From: Bradyrhizobium sp. LHD-71
Lineage (GTDB): Bacteria; Pseudomonadota; Alphaproteobacteria; Rhizobiales; Xanthobacteraceae
DNA length: 64,000 nucleotides
Direction: 5' to 3'
Assembly (NCBI RefSeq): GCF_031157255.1
Contig: NZ_JAVIFX010000003.1
Span: forward strand, 62,001-126,000
Position numbers and translations under genes: made by a program. Of the stretch, positions 51,862-61,734 are shown piece after piece; position 1 is the first letter of the stretch, and the number at the start of each line of letters is the position of its first letter. The notes beneath the pieces were generated by a model. That model saw nothing but the letters and a program-made list of their open reading frames with translations, ran no database searches and was not told the DNA's origin.

Positions 51862-52347
51862 TCAGAGCTGGCCGAGCAGCGTGTCGCCGCCGGAGACTTC
51901 GACGGCGCCGGGCTTCTCCTCGATGTTCAGCTTCGTCACCACACCGTCCTCGACCAGCATCGAGTAGCGGCGTGAGCGGACGCCCATGCCGCCGCCGCTG
52001 AAGTCGGCGTCGAGGCCGATCGACTTGGCGAAATCAGCACTGCCGTCGGCAAGGAACTCGACCTGATCCTTCTGGTCGGTATCGCGCTTCCAGGCCTGCA
52101 TCACGAAGATGTCGTTGACCGCGGTGACCGCGATGCTGTCGACGCCCTTTGCCTTGATGGCGTTGGCGTTCAACGTGATGCTCGGCATGTGCATTTTGTG
52201 ACAGGTGCCGGTGAAGGCGCCCGGAACAGCGAACAGTGCGACCTTCTTGCCCTTGAACACCTCGTCGGTGCTCTTCCAGCCTGGGCCTTCAGCGGTCATC
52301 ACTCGGAATTTTCCCTCTGGAATCTTGTCGCCCACGTTGATCGTCAT
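51862..52347 (-). CDS. Peroxiredoxin (Prx5/glutaredoxin-type)
   Basis: The 161-residue protein has the Prx5 pattern: IPEGKFRVMTAEGPGWKSTD, KKVALFAVPGAFTGTCHKMH with the peroxidatic Cys, HMPSITLNANAIKAKGVDSI, and MGVRSRRYSMLVEDGVVTKL. It reduces peroxides using glutathione/glutaredoxin or a similar donor in the cytoplasm. A GGGAG precedes the ATG. It is convergent with the dapA-like gene and followed on its strand by nothing; the DsbD-domain gene lies 21 bases upstream. Confidence 0.93.
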   Translation of the reverse strand: MTINVGDKIPEGKFRVMTAEGPGWKSTDEVFKGKKVALFAVPGAFTGTCHKMHMPSITLNANAIKAKGVDSIAVTAVNDIFVMQAWKRDTDQKDQVEFLADGSADFAKSIGLDADFSGGGMGVRSRRYSMLVEDGVVTKLNIEEKPGAVEVSGGDTLLGQL

Positions 52348-52368
52348 GTTGCGCTCCCTAAGCTGCCG

Positions 52369-53205
52369 TCAATTCAGTCTCACATTGTATTCGAAGGCAC
52401 CTTCCTCGCCAACAAGGGTCAGCTTCAGGATTGCACCTTCCGGCCGCGCGTTTGCCGGCAAACCGTCAAGCTTGAATTCATAGCGTATCAGGCCCTTCTG
52501 TGGCGCGCCGGTCCGTTTCGGCACCGGCAGGGCCCAGTCGGGCGAGGGACCTTCGGCGAAGAGCTCGACGTGAGCGCCGGCAGGCGCAGCGACATCGACG
52601 ACGGCGCGGTCGTCGACGCGCTTGAACGATTGAATGGCGATCGGCATTGCCTCCGAGGTGCCGACGGGTTTCGGCACCTTGTTGAGTGCGGTCGTCACAA
52701 GGCTGTCGAGTGTGCTGGCTGTGCTCGTGAAGGACAGCTCGGCCTCGGCCTCGACCGGCAGACAAAGTTTCTCGCAGACGGCGTAATTGATCAAAGCGCG
52801 GAGCTGCACCGGCTCATTCGGATTCTTCGGCACGATGCGCAGCGGAAAAACCACGCTTTTCCCGTAACCATACGAAACGCCGCCGGCACCATCATCGAAC
52901 TTCTTCGGTGCCGGAAACAGCGGTGTCACACTTTCTACATTGACGGATTTGGAGAAGTCGAAGCGCGGCGGCACACCGGAATCACCGGGTGTACGCCAGT
53001 ATGTCTTCCAGCCGGGTTGCAACTGGATTTCGACACCGCCCATCAGCACCGCTCCCGTTCGCGAGCCGGCAAGCAGGCGCAGCGTGGAATGTGCGTCGTT
53101 CACCCAGGGGGAGGCGTCCTCCGCGCACGCAATACGCCCACCGGCGCTGACGCTTGCCAGCGCGATGAATGCAATGAGCGCACGGAACGGAACCATTGCA
53201 ACCAT
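52369..53205 (-). CDS. DsbD N-terminal domain-containing periplasmic protein
   Basis: The 278-residue product has a signal peptide (VPFRALIAFIALASVSAGG) and a domain like the periplasmic alpha domain of DsbD. Marks are GVEIQLQPGWKTYWRTPGDS, SVNVESVTPLFPAPKKFDD, VVFPLRIVPKNPNEPVQL and the redox-type cysteine pair INYAVCEKLCLPVEAEAEL. No transmembrane beta domain or thioredoxin gamma domain follows, so the protein would need a separate electron donor. It is 21 bases upstream of the peroxiredoxin gene on the same strand; the two may form a redox unit. Confidence 0.87.
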   Translation of the reverse strand: MVAMVPFRALIAFIALASVSAGGRIACAEDASPWVNDAHSTLRLLAGSRTGAVLMGGVEIQLQPGWKTYWRTPGDSGVPPRFDFSKSVNVESVTPLFPAPKKFDDGAGGVSYGYGKSVVFPLRIVPKNPNEPVQLRALINYAVCEKLCLPVEAEAELSFTSTASTLDSLVTTALNKVPKPVGTSEAMPIAIQSFKRVDDRAVVDVAAPAGAHVELFAEGPSPDWALPVPKRTGAPQKGLIRYEFKLDGLPANARPEGAILKLTLVGEEGAFEYNVRLN

Positions 53206-53329
53206 GTGAAGCGTTTACCCGGCCGAACTGTGACAAGCCACTGAATTGGCTGTGATAGCGGCGTGGCCTTGATTGACACCCTGGCCACCCAATATCAGGA
53301 TGGTAGGCAAAAGCGAAGGTGGCCTCTCG

Positions 53330-54022
53330 ATGAAAGCGTCGCGCAAGGGCTCTGAAAAAGGCTTGGAAACCGGCCAACCGACACCGTCAGAGCGCGAAAA
53401 GGCCAGCGCTGCGCGGATACGGTCCAACAATCAGAACGATACCGCCGAATATCTCGACGGCCAGATGCTGATCGCCATGCCGGTGATGGACGACGAGCGT
53501 TTTCAGCGCTCGGTGATCTACGTTTGCGCGCACTCGTCGGAGGGCGCGATGGGCATCATCGTTAACCGGCCTGCGGGTAGCATAGATTTCCCGGGCCTGT
53601 TGATGCAGCTCGACATCATCAAGAAGGGCGACCGCATCATGCTGCCGCAGGATGCAGAGGCGATGAAGGTCCTGCGCGGTGGTCCGGTCGAGACCGGGCG
53701 TGGCTTCGTGCTGCATTCGAGCGATTTCTTTATCAAGGATTCAACGCTGCCGATCGACGACGAGATTTCGCTCACCGCCACGCTCGACATCCTGAAAGCG
53801 ATCGCAAGCGGTGCGGGCCCGAAACGCGCCATCCTCGCGCTCGGCTATGCCGGCTGGGCGCCGGGCCAGCTCGAGAACGAAATCCAGCACAACGGCTGGC
53901 TGCACTGTCCCGCGGACTCGGACCTCGTGTTCGACAAGGACGTCGACAGCAAATACGAACGCGCGTTGAAGAAGATCGGCATCAACCTCGCCATGCTGTC
54001 GAACGAGGCCGGCCACGCCTGA
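53330..54022 (+). CDS. YqgE/AlgH-family protein (UPF0301)
   Basis: The 230-residue product carries the UPF0301 domain from about residue 40: [57 protein letters not shown] and [20 protein letters not shown]. The function is not established; some members are tied to gene regulation of alginate or to stress. The first 40 residues are charged and variable. AAGGTGG lies seven bases before the ATG at 53330, which is preferred over ATGs at 53300 and 53273. Confidence 0.92.
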   Translation: MKASRKGSEKGLETGQPTPSEREKASAARIRSNNQNDTAEYLDGQMLIAMPVMDDERFQRSVIYVCAHSSEGAMGIIVNRPAGSIDFPGLLMQLDIIKKGDRIMLPQDAEAMKVLRGGPVETGRGFVLHSSDFFIKDSTLPIDDEISLTATLDILKAIASGAGPKRAILALGYAGWAPGQLENEIQHNGWLHCPADSDLVFDKDVDSKYERALKKIGINLAMLSNEAGHA

Positions 54023-54051
54023 CGATCACTGCTGACGATCGCTGTCGGCGA

Positions 54052-56925
54052 TCACTGCGCCGCTTCGAGCCGCTCTTCGTTCAGCAGCCGCCGCGCAGCA
54101 TCGGCACTCATCGGCTCGCCAAACGCGAAGCCTTGCGCATATTCGCAACCCAGCTGGTAAAGCTCGATCGCATCGGAGTCTGACTCCGCGCCCTCGGCGA
54201 CAACGTCCATGCCGAGGTCGTGCGCCATCGCGACGATGGATTTCAACAGCACCGGCCGCGTGCCGCGGTTGGTGGTGCGCACGAACGACTGGTCGATCTT
54301 GATCGTGTCGAACGGAAAGCGTTGCAGGTAGGCGAGCGAGGAGTGGCCGGTGCCGAAGTCGTCGAGCGACAGGCCCGCACCAAGCTCGCGGATCCGCTGC
54401 AGCATCTGCGCCGCGTGCTCGGGATTTTCCATCACCAGCGATTCGGTCAGTTCGAGCTTGAGCGTGCCGCGGGCGACTGCCGAGCGCGACAGCACCGTGC
54501 GCAGGTCGTGAATCAGGTCGTGCCGCAGCAATTGCCGCGACGACACGTTGACGCTGGCGAAGATCGAGTTGCGCTGACGGACCGACTGCTGCCACAGCGC
54601 AAGCTGGCGGGCGGTGCGATCCATGACGAACAGGCCGAGATCGACGATCAGGCCGGTTTCTTCGGCGATATTGATGAACTCTGACGGTCCCATGCGGCCG
54701 AGCTTCGGATGGTCCCAGCGCGCGAGCGCCTCGAAGCCGGCCACCGCGCGGTCTTCCAGCCGTACGATCGGCTGATAGAGGATGGTGATCTCCTCGCGCT
54801 CCAGCGCGCGGCGCAATTCGGACTCGATCGTCAGGCGGTCCTGTTTGCGGGCGCGCATCGCCGGCTTGTACACGTCGATGCGGTCGCCGCCGATCCGCTT
54901 GGAGTGATACATCGCGAGTTCAGCATCCTTGATGATCTCGTCCGACACCGTGGCCGACGGATCGGCGAGCGCCAGGCCAATCGACGCAGTGAGGAAGATC
55001 TCACGGTCATTGAACGCGATCGGCGCGCGGATCGTCTTGCGGATCGTCTCGGCCAGCGCCGTCACCTTCGCCGCGTCGGTTTCCGACATCAGGATCAGGC
55101 CGAACTGATCGCCGGCGAGCCGTGCCAGCGTATCCTGCGGCTTCAGGATGCGCGTCAGCCGCCGCGCCAGCGTCAGCAGGATCGAGTCGCCGACCGCGAT
55201 GCCGACCGAATCGTTGACCTGCTTGAAGCGGTCGAGGTCGATCACCATTACTGTCGGCCGCAGCGTCGGCACGGTCTTCGACAGAGAGGCCAGGGCGTTG
55301 ATGCGGTCGATGAACAGCTTGCGGTTCGGCAGGCCCGTGAGGTTGTCGTGCACCGAGTCGTGCAGCATCCGTTCTTCGGAATTCTTGAACTCGGTGACAT
55401 CGGAGAGGGTGCCGATCACGCGGGCCACCTCGCCGTCGGATCCGACCACGGGCCGGGCCTTGAGCGAGAACCACATGAAATGGCCGTCCGGCGTGCGCAG
55501 GCGGAAGTCCTGCACCAGACGGCCGCGGCGCTGGTCGAGCACGCTGTCGAGCGCTGCGCGGAAACGGTCCTGGTCGAGCGGGTGCAGCACTTCGAGCCAT
55601 TTGGCGGCGGGCCCTTCCAGGGTGCCGCGGCGCAGCCCGAGCATGCTTTCGGTCTCCGCGCTGGTGAACACCTTGTCGGCGGAGACGTCCCAGTCCCAGA
55701 TCAGGTCACCTGCGCCGGTCAAGGCCAGCGCCCGCCGTTCCACGTCGGTAACGGCGCCCTGGCCGGAGCCACCGCCAGCGAAGGCGTGCTGCATGACCGT
55801 AAAGCCGATCAGCATGACGATCAGCACGAGGCCGCCGAGCAGGGCCGGCCCCACGATGTCGTTGGTGACGCTGCCCTGGATCGTCATGCCGGCGGCGACC
55901 ACCCAGACCGTGAGCAGGAACCAGCTCGGGATCAACAGCACCGCGCGATCAAATCCGTGGGTTGAGAGGTAGACGATCAGTGCGAAGCCGAAAACGGCGA
56001 TCAAAGCGATCGACAGCCGTGCGATGCCGGAGGCGACCGGCGGGTCGAACAGCGCAAGCGCGACGAGCGAACCAAGGAAGGCGAGCCAGCCGAGGGTGAT
56101 GTGTGAATAGCGTACGTGCCAGCGGCTGAGATTCAGATAGGCGAACAGGAACACGAGCAGCGTCGCCGCCAGGATCGCTTCGCCGGACGCGCGCCAGACG
56201 CGCTCGGCGCCGGACGACATGTCCAGCACCTTGCCCCAGAAGCCAAAGTCGATGCCGATGTAGACGAGCACCGCCCAGGCGAGGCCCGCCGCGGCGGGAA
56301 ACATGATGCTGCCCTTGACGACGAACAGGATCGTCAGCACCAGCGAGAGCAATCCGGCGATACCGATGACGATGCCCTGGTACAGCGTGAACGAGTTGAC
56401 CTTGTCCTTGTAGGCTTCCGGCTCCCACAGATAGAGCTGCGGCAGCTTGTCGGTGCGAAGCTCGACAACAAAGGTGACCACGGAGCCCGGGTCGAGCGTG
56501 ACGCGGAAGATATCGGTGATCGGGTTGTCCTGACGCTCCGGGCGGTCGCCCGTTGATGGTGTGATCGTTGCGATGCGCGACAGGCCAAGGTCGGGCCAGA
56601 ACAGGCCGGAAGAGACGATGCGGTAGTGCGGCGCCACGATCAGACGATCGAGCTGATCGTCGGTGTTGTTGGCAAGCGAGAACACCACCCAGTTGGTTCC
56701 ACCTTCACGGGCGCGAACCTCGATGCGGCGGACAATGCCGTCGTTTCCCGGCGCGGTCGAAACCTGGATACGATCGGTGTCGCTCTTCTGGAACTCAAGG
56801 ATACCGGTGAGGTCGATCGCGGGCGAATCGCTGCGAACGCTGACCGCATCAACTGCGTGCGCGGCGCCGACGCTCACAAGGAGTGCCAGCGCAAACACCG
56901 CAATGCCGCGCGCGATATGCGCCAT
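54052..56925 (-). CDS. Membrane EAL phosphodiesterase with degenerate GGDEF, 7TM and PAS domains
   Basis: The 957-residue protein has a signal peptide (GIAVFALALLVSVGAAHA), a periplasmic sensor domain (about 25-175) and a 7TM-DISM-like membrane block (about 180-385). A PAS domain follows (about 395-515), then a GGDEF domain (about 520-685) and an EAL domain (about 695-950). The GGDEF signature reads AGDQF at 604-608, so cyclase activity is probably lost. The EAL domain keeps FEALARWDHP, LTESLVMENP and DDFGTGHSSLAYLQ, and should hydrolyse c-di-GMP. The start at 56925 gives a proper signal peptide; a GTG at 56970 is open in the same frame. No target gene adjoins it. Confidence 0.88.
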   Translation of the reverse strand: MAHIARGIAVFALALLVSVGAAHAVDAVSVRSDSPAIDLTGILEFQKSDTDRIQVSTAPGNDGIVRRIEVRAREGGTNWVVFSLANNTDDQLDRLIVAPHYRIVSSGLFWPDLGLSRIATITPSTGDRPERQDNPITDIFRVTLDPGSVVTFVVELRTDKLPQLYLWEPEAYKDKVNSFTLYQGIVIGIAGLLSLVLTILFVVKGSIMFPAAAGLAWAVLVYIGIDFGFWGKVLDMSSGAERVWRASGEAILAATLLVFLFAYLNLSRWHVRYSHITLGWLAFLGSLVALALFDPPVASGIARLSIALIAVFGFALIVYLSTHGFDRAVLLIPSWFLLTVWVVAAGMTIQGSVTNDIVGPALLGGLVLIVMLIGFTVMQHAFAGGGSGQGAVTDVERRALALTGAGDLIWDWDVSADKVFTSAETESMLGLRRGTLEGPAAKWLEVLHPLDQDRFRAALDSVLDQRRGRLVQDFRLRTPDGHFMWFSLKARPVVGSDGEVARVIGTLSDVTEFKNSEERMLHDSVHDNLTGLPNRKLFIDRINALASLSKTVPTLRPTVMVIDLDRFKQVNDSVGIAVGDSILLTLARRLTRILKPQDTLARLAGDQFGLILMSETDAAKVTALAETIRKTIRAPIAFNDREIFLTASIGLALADPSATVSDEIIKDAELAMYHSKRIGGDRIDVYKPAMRARKQDRLTIESELRRALEREEITILYQPIVRLEDRAVAGFEALARWDHPKLGRMGPSEFINIAEETGLIVDLGLFVMDRTARQLALWQQSVRQRNSIFASVNVSSRQLLRHDLIHDLRTVLSRSAVARGTLKLELTESLVMENPEHAAQMLQRIRELGAGLSLDDFGTGHSSLAYLQRFPFDTIKIDQSFVRTTNRGTRPVLLKSIVAMAHDLGMDVVAEGAESDSDAIELYQLGCEYAQGFAFGEPMSADAARRLLNEERLEAAQ

Positions 56926-57032
56926 GCAGCTTGAGAACCGCAATGTCTGCTCCGCCTCGAAACCCGTCACGAACTTCGTGTGATGCCACGAAACGTCTGG
57001 AAAACCAAGGGTTTCCGCCCGGCTCCCACCGC

Positions 57033-58034
57033 TCAGGTGGTCAGCACAATCTTGCCAATATGATGGCTGGACTCCATCCGCGCGTGGGCCTCGGAGGCCT
57101 TGGCCAACGGATAAGTGCTGTCCATCAAGGGCTTGACCTTGCCGTTGCGCAACAGCGGCATCACCTTCGCCTCCAGAGCACGGGCGATGGCGGCTTTATC
57201 CTCGATCGCCCGGGCGCGCAACGTCGACCCGGTATGGGTCAGCCGTTTCAGCATGAGGCGCCGGAAATCGACGTTCGCGCGGGGCGAGCCGAGAAAGGCA
57301 ATCTGCACGATGCGGCCTTCGATGGCCGCCGCCTCATAATTGCGTTCGATGTAGTCGCCCCCGACCATGTCGAGAATGACGTTCGCGCCCGCGCCACTGG
57401 TTGCGGCTTTCGTCTGCGCGACGAAATCTTCGGTCTTGTAGTCGATTGCGTGATCCGCGCCCAGCTTGAGGCAGGCGTCGCATTTCTCCTTCGATCCCGC
57501 AGAGACGATCACCTTGGCGCCGAACGCCTTGGCAAGCTGAATAGCTGTTGTGCCGATGCCGGATGAGCCGCCATGGATCAGCAGCGTCTCGCCCGCCTCA
57601 AGCCGGCCGCGCTCGAATACGTTGTGCCAGACCGTGAAGAAGGTCTCGGGTATTGCAGCCGCCTCGCTCATCGACAGCGGTGCGGGGACGGCGAGCGCAT
57701 GCAATTCATGCGCTGTGCAGTACTGCGCATAACCGCCGCCCGCGACCAGCGCCATCACCTTGTCGCCGGGCTTGAATTTCGTTGCGCCATCGCCGAGCGC
57801 GACCACTTCGCCGGCGATCTCGAGTCCAGGAATGTCGCTTGCGCCAGGCGGTGGCGGATAGTTTCCGGTGCGCTGGGCAACGTCAGGTCGATTGACGCCC
57901 GCAGCAGCGACCTTGATCAGGATCTCATGTTTGCGAGGAGTGGGGACGGGCCGCTGTTCCGGAACGAGGACGTCTGGTCCTCCGGGTTTTGCAATTCCGA
58001 TCGCGGTCATTTGTGTAGGGAGGTTGCTGCCCAT
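57033..58034 (-). CDS. NAD(P)H quinone oxidoreductase (zeta-crystallin-like MDR)
   Basis: This 333-residue medium-chain dehydrogenase lacks catalytic zinc cysteines and fits the NAD(P)H:quinone oxidoreductase group. Marks are MTAIGIAKPGGPDVLVPEQR, AGVNRPDVAQRTGNYPPPPG, PGLEIAGEVVALG, the nucleotide loop IHGGSSGIGTTAIQLAKAFG, and MVGGDYIERNYEAAAIEGR. It likely reduces quinones or enals by one or two electrons. It is divergent from the DUF1192 gene, an arrangement I recall in several Rhizobiales. Confidence 0.92.
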   Translation of the reverse strand: MGSNLPTQMTAIGIAKPGGPDVLVPEQRPVPTPRKHEILIKVAAAGVNRPDVAQRTGNYPPPPGASDIPGLEIAGEVVALGDGATKFKPGDKVMALVAGGGYAQYCTAHELHALAVPAPLSMSEAAAIPETFFTVWHNVFERGRLEAGETLLIHGGSSGIGTTAIQLAKAFGAKVIVSAGSKEKCDACLKLGADHAIDYKTEDFVAQTKAATSGAGANVILDMVGGDYIERNYEAAAIEGRIVQIAFLGSPRANVDFRRLMLKRLTHTGSTLRARAIEDKAAIARALEAKVMPLLRNGKVKPLMDSTYPLAKASEAHARMESSHHIGKIVLTT

Positions 58035-58151
58035 GATGCTGAGACCCCGTTTCGACGCCGGGCTTTCCGGCTGACGCCGAAGATGGTTTAACCGGGCCAG
58101 ACTGGCAATACGCCGCTATCGCCGACTGCTCGCATTTGCGATGAGGATTGC

Positions 58152-58343
58152 ATGGCAGCTGATGACGAAGACCGTCCGCGCAAGAAGGTCACCCATGAGA
58201 TCGGCCAGGATCTGTCGCTGCTTTCGGTAGGGGAGCTTGCTGAGCGCATTGCCCTGCTGCAAGGCGAGATCGAAAGGTTGCAGGCGGCCTCGGCATCAAA
58301 ACAGAAAAGCCGCAGCGCCGCGGACAAATTCTTCAAGTCATGA
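58152..58343 (+). CDS. DUF1192 family small protein
   Basis: The 63-residue protein matches DUF1192: a basic front (DEDRPRKKVTHEIGQDLSLL) and a short coiled coil (SVGELAERIALLQGEIERL). It is soluble and its function is unknown. It follows a divergent gap of 117 bases after the quinone oxidoreductase and precedes a candidate small RNA and rcdA. Confidence 0.92.
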   Translation: MAADDEDRPRKKVTHEIGQDLSLLSVGELAERIALLQGEIERLQAASASKQKSRSAADKFFKS

Positions 58344-58439
58344 GGAGCGCGGAAGTCGGCATTTCAGCCGACTGGCAGCTCCTGCCAATTTGCAAAAAAA
58401 CTCTGAAGGAAATCATTCATTTACTAAAGATTAAGCTTT

Positions 58440-58551
58440 CTCGTCCATTACTGAAATCGTCCAGGTTTGGACACCGAGTGGCTCCTGTCCACTCTGTTTG
58501 ACGCCTCCCTGTTATCAACTTTTTAGCCGCCGGAAACGGCGGCTTTTTTTT
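58440..58551 (+). ncRNA. Candidate small regulatory RNA
   Basis: Between DUF1192 and rcdA the sequence has an sRNA layout: a first hairpin (TGGACA at 58468-58473 with TGTCCA at 58486-58491, enclosing GAG-TGG-CTC), a single-stranded run GCCTCCCTG, and a strong terminal hairpin with an eight-T tail at 58526-58551. The CCUCCCU stretch could pair with Shine-Dalgarno sequences. An AT-rich stretch (TTTACTAAAGATTAAGC) lies 20-25 bases before the proposed 5' end, which is uncertain. A conserved alphaproteobacterial sRNA of the anti-SD type is the nearest analogy (inference). Confidence 0.5.
58526..58551 (+). terminator. Intrinsic terminator with GAAA tetraloop
   Basis: GCCGCCG pairs with CGGCGGC around GAAA and is followed by eight T. 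It ends whatever transcript comes from the left: DUF1192 read-through or the candidate sRNA. Confidence 0.92.
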
Positions 58552-58731
58552 GCCGCGATCGGGCTTTCACATCTTCTTCATAAATCCACCGATCGGGTAA
58601 CGGTCACGGAAACCATAACCATCCTTATCGCTGGACTCCGTGGGCGCTTGGCGCGATGATTTGCCAGCGCAAGGATTTGTTCATCATAATTGCGCGGGGC
58701 GTTAATTAGTAAGTTGCGTGAGGCGTTAACC

Positions 58732-59247
58732 ATGTCCGAGAATTCGGCGCGTGAGGCGGATCTGGTTCTTTTCAGTGAGCGACTGGCCGGTTCCGCCGTG
58801 TTCTCCACCTTGTTTCGCGAGGGGATGAATCTCGTGGAAGAGACGGCCGCCTACCTGGACGGCGTCGGCCGGAAGGATGCCAAGGCGCTCGATCGGAGCG
58901 CGAGCCTCACCTACGCCACCGAGAGCATGCGCCTCACGACGCGGCTGATGCAACTCGCCTCTTGGCTCCTGCTGCATCGCGCGGTGAAGGAAGGCGAGAT
59001 GTCGCTCGCCCAGGCCAATCGCGAAAAGGTCAAGGTGAAGCTCACTGCGGCCGAGCCGGGCGCCGCCGATGCGATCGCAAAGCTCCCCGGGAGGCTGCAG
59101 GACTTGATCGAGCGGTCAATGGCGTTGCAGGCGCAAGTGAAACGACTCGACGTCTCGATTCATGCGCCGGCGCCTGAGGCCGCCGTCATCGGCAACCCGC
59201 TAGTGCCGCAGCTCGATCGGCTGAAAGCCGCGTTCGAGCGGCAATAA
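58732..59247 (+). CDS. rcdA: ClpXP protease adaptor RcdA (DUF1465)
   Basis: The 171-residue protein matches DUF1465, the RcdA family. Marks are LVLFSERLAGSAVFSTLFRE, the long helix VEETAAYLDGVGRKDAKALD, YATESMRLTTRLMQLASWLL and LHRAVKEGEMSLAQANREKV. RcdA forms a three-helix dimer that, with CpdR and PopA in Caulobacter, delivers CtrA to ClpXP. The ATG at 58732 follows GAGG by nine bases; an open frame 14 codons upstream has no such support. It is preceded by a long AT-rich region holding its promoter and followed by a bidirectional terminator. None of the partner genes is in the window. Confidence 0.9.
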   Translation: MSENSAREADLVLFSERLAGSAVFSTLFREGMNLVEETAAYLDGVGRKDAKALDRSASLTYATESMRLTTRLMQLASWLLLHRAVKEGEMSLAQANREKVKVKLTAAEPGAADAIAKLPGRLQDLIERSMALQAQVKRLDVSIHAPAPEAAVIGNPLVPQLDRLKAAFERQ

Positions 59248-59316
59248 GATCAACGCGACTTGCCGCGCGGGTACTTGCCGCGCGGGTATACGAGGCCTAA
59301 CGCGAGCAGATGAAAC

Positions 59317-59346
59317 AAAAACGCCCCGGCACTGCCGGGGCGTTTT
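59317..59346. terminator. Bidirectional intrinsic terminator
   Basis: AAAACGCCCCGGC and GCCGGGGCGTTTT form a GC-rich perfect stem with A and T runs at its ends. It lies between the convergent rcdA and rpmE genes and can end both transcripts. Confidence 0.93.
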
Positions 59347-59373
59347 GCACGAATATCGTGGGCTTGCGCCGAA

Positions 59374-59598
59374 TTATTTCTTCAGGAAGCCCGAGAACTT
59401 CTTCTGGAACCGGGACACGCGGCCACCGCGATCAAGGATCTGCTGGGTGCCACCGGTCCAGGCCGGATGCGACTTCGAGTCGATGTCGAGGTTCAATGTG
59501 TCGCCTTCCTTGCCGTAGGTCGAACGCGTCAGGTACTCGGTGCCGTCCGTCATGACGACCTTAATCGTATGATAATTCGGGTGAATTTCGCTTTTCAT
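59374..59598 (-). CDS. rpmE: 50S ribosomal protein L31 (C-minus type)
   Basis: The 74-residue protein is the alphaproteobacterial L31: [60 protein letters not shown] and FQKKFSG. It has no cysteines, so it is the form that does not bind zinc. It is usually not a target of Zur regulation. AAGGAT lies seven bases before the ATG. A bidirectional terminator follows. Confidence 0.96.
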   Translation of the reverse strand: MKSEIHPNYHTIKVVMTDGTEYLTRSTYGKEGDTLNLDIDSKSHPAWTGGTQQILDRGGRVSRFQKKFSGFLKK

Positions 59599-59821
59599 AA
59601 CGGATCCTTTGAGCGCCGGGCGCCTTTGGCTTAGGTCTCGGGTGTTAGGAGTTGGCGGCTCTATATCGTAGCTACCTCGATGAGACAAGGCGCGGCCGGG
59701 CCATTCCGCGCCCGGAGCGCGGCAATGGTACGCGAGGCTTGCTGCGAATGACGGGACGCCACATTGCCATCGCACCCGCCTTGGCCTATCCCCGCGCCGA
59801 CGAACGGGCACCTGAGGTTGC

Positions 59822-61690
59822 ATGAGCGCGTTGGAGCAGATCGACGGCGGCGGGCGTGGCGGCAAGCCGGCGCGCACCGCAGGTTCCCTGCAGAGGATAC
59901 CCGGTGAGGCCACGGCCGAGGGCGATGTGGCCGTCACACCTGCGGGCCGCGCAAAACTTCGCCCCTTGATGGCGCTCCTGCCTTACGTGGCGCGCTACCG
60001 GGGTCGGGCACTGGCCGCACTGGTTGCGCTGATCGTCGCCGCGCTGACGACGCTGATCGTGCCGATCGCCGTGCGCCGGATGATCGACTTCGGCTTCACC
60101 GCCGACGGCATCGCGATGATCAACAACTATTTCGCGGTGATGATCGCTGTCGTGGCTGTGCTCGCGGTCGCCAGCGCATCGCGCTACTACCTGGTCATGA
60201 CGATCGGCGAGCGGATCGTCGCCGACATCCGCCGCGAAGTATTTGCGCACCTGACGGCGCTTTCGCCGTCATTCTTTGATTCCGCTCGCAGCGGCGAATT
60301 GATCTCGCGGCTGACCGCAGATACCACCCAGATCAAGTCAGCGGTCGGGGCTTCCGTCTCGATCGCGCTGCGCAACTTGGTGCTGTTTTTCGGCGCGGCG
60401 ACGATGATGGTGGTGACGAGCCCGCGACTGTCGGGATTCGTGCTTCTGATGATCCCGCTTGTGGTGCTGCCACTCGTCGCGTTCGGTCGCTGGGTGCGGC
60501 GGTTGTCACGTGATGCGCAGGATACGCTCGCCGATGCCTCCGCCTATGCCTCCGAACTGATCGGCGCAAATCGTACCGTGCAGGCATTCACCAACGAGCG
60601 CCTTGCTACGGAACGCTTTGGCGGAGAGGTCGAGCGCGCCTACGTGGCGGCGCGCGGGTCCACCAAGGCGCGCGCAGTGCTCACGGCCATCATCATCTTC
60701 ATCATCTTTACCAGCGTCGTCGGCATTCTTTGGGTCGGGTCGCACGATGTGCTCAGTGGACAGATGACGGCAGGCACGCTCGGCCAGTTCATTCTTTATG
60801 CCGTGTTTGCCGCTGGAGGTTTGGGTGAGCTGAGCCAGGTCTGGGGCGAGGTATCTGCAGCCTCCGGCGCCGCGGAACGCCTGTTCGAGATCCTGCGCGT
60901 GAGACCAGAGATTGCAGCGCCAGCGCAGCCGCGCGCGATGCCTGTGCCGCCGCGCGGTAACGTCGCATTCAGCAACGTACGTTTCGCCTATCCGGCGCGA
61001 CCGGAAACGTTCGTGATCAATGGCGTCTCGCTGAACGTGCGGCAAGGCGAAAAGGTCGCGATCGTCGGTCCGTCGGGCGCGGGCAAGAGCACGCTGTTTC
61101 ACCTCTTGTTGCGGTTTTATGATCCGGCAAGTGGCACAATCACGTTCGACGGCGTGCCCGTGTGCGATGCCGACCCGCAGGAGGTCCGCAAGCGCATTGC
61201 GCTGGTACCGCAGGATTCGGTCATCTTCGCCGCCAGCGCGCGCGACAACATCCGCTTCGGCCGGCCCGAGGCGAGCGATGCCGAGATCGAGCGTGCGGCG
61301 CAACTTGCGCACGCGACCGAGTTCATTCGCCTGCTGCCCCAAGGCTTCGATACGCCGCTCGGCGAACGTGGCGTCACGCTGTCCGGCGGACAGCGCCAGC
61401 GTATCGCGATTGCGCGGGCGATCCTGCGCGACGCACCGCTTCTGTTGCTGGACGAGGCGACCTCGTCGCTGGATGCCGAAAGCGAGACTCTGGTGCAGAC
61501 TGCGCTCGAGGATCTGATGCGAAGTCGTACCACGCTGGTCATCGCGCACCGCCTCGCGACCGTGCTGTCCTGTGACCGCATCGTGGTGATGGAGCAGGGC
61601 CGCGTCGTCGAAGAAGGGACGCATGCCGCGCTGGCGGCCGCGGGCGGCCTCTACGCGCGGCTGGCAAAGCTGCAGTTTCAGGGCGTCTGA
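59822..61690 (+). CDS. ABC exporter half-transporter (MsbA/ABCB type)
   Basis: The 622-residue protein joins a six-helix membrane domain (about 45-340) to an ATPase domain (about 375-610). The ATPase motifs are complete: Walker [11 protein letters not shown]-loop [19 protein letters not shown], signature [14 protein letters not shown], Walker [13 protein letters not shown] and H-loop [10 protein letters not shown]. The membrane part carries [20 protein letters not shown]. It would act as a homodimer exporting a lipid, glycan or other hydrophobic substrate. It is divergent from rpmE, as I recall for Rhizobiales. The first 40 residues are glycine-rich. Confidence 0.93.
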   Translation: MSALEQIDGGGRGGKPARTAGSLQRIPGEATAEGDVAVTPAGRAKLRPLMALLPYVARYRGRALAALVALIVAALTTLIVPIAVRRMIDFGFTADGIAMINNYFAVMIAVVAVLAVASASRYYLVMTIGERIVADIRREVFAHLTALSPSFFDSARSGELISRLTADTTQIKSAVGASVSIALRNLVLFFGAATMMVVTSPRLSGFVLLMIPLVVLPLVAFGRWVRRLSRDAQDTLADASAYASELIGANRTVQAFTNERLATERFGGEVERAYVAARGSTKARAVLTAIIIFIIFTSVVGILWVGSHDVLSGQMTAGTLGQFILYAVFAAGGLGELSQVWGEVSAASGAAERLFEILRVRPEIAAPAQPRAMPVPPRGNVAFSNVRFAYPARPETFVINGVSLNVRQGEKVAIVGPSGAGKSTLFHLLLRFYDPASGTITFDGVPVCDADPQEVRKRIALVPQDSVIFAASARDNIRFGRPEASDAEIERAAQLAHATEFIRLLPQGFDTPLGERGVTLSGGQRQRIAIARAILRDAPLLLLDEATSSLDAESETLVQTALEDLMRSRTTLVIAHRLATVLSCDRIVVMEQGRVVEEGTHAALAAAGGLYARLAKLQFQGV

Positions 61691-61734
61691 CGCCGCGAGA
61701 GTTGTGCGCGCCGCTGCGACCGCAACAAAAGAAA

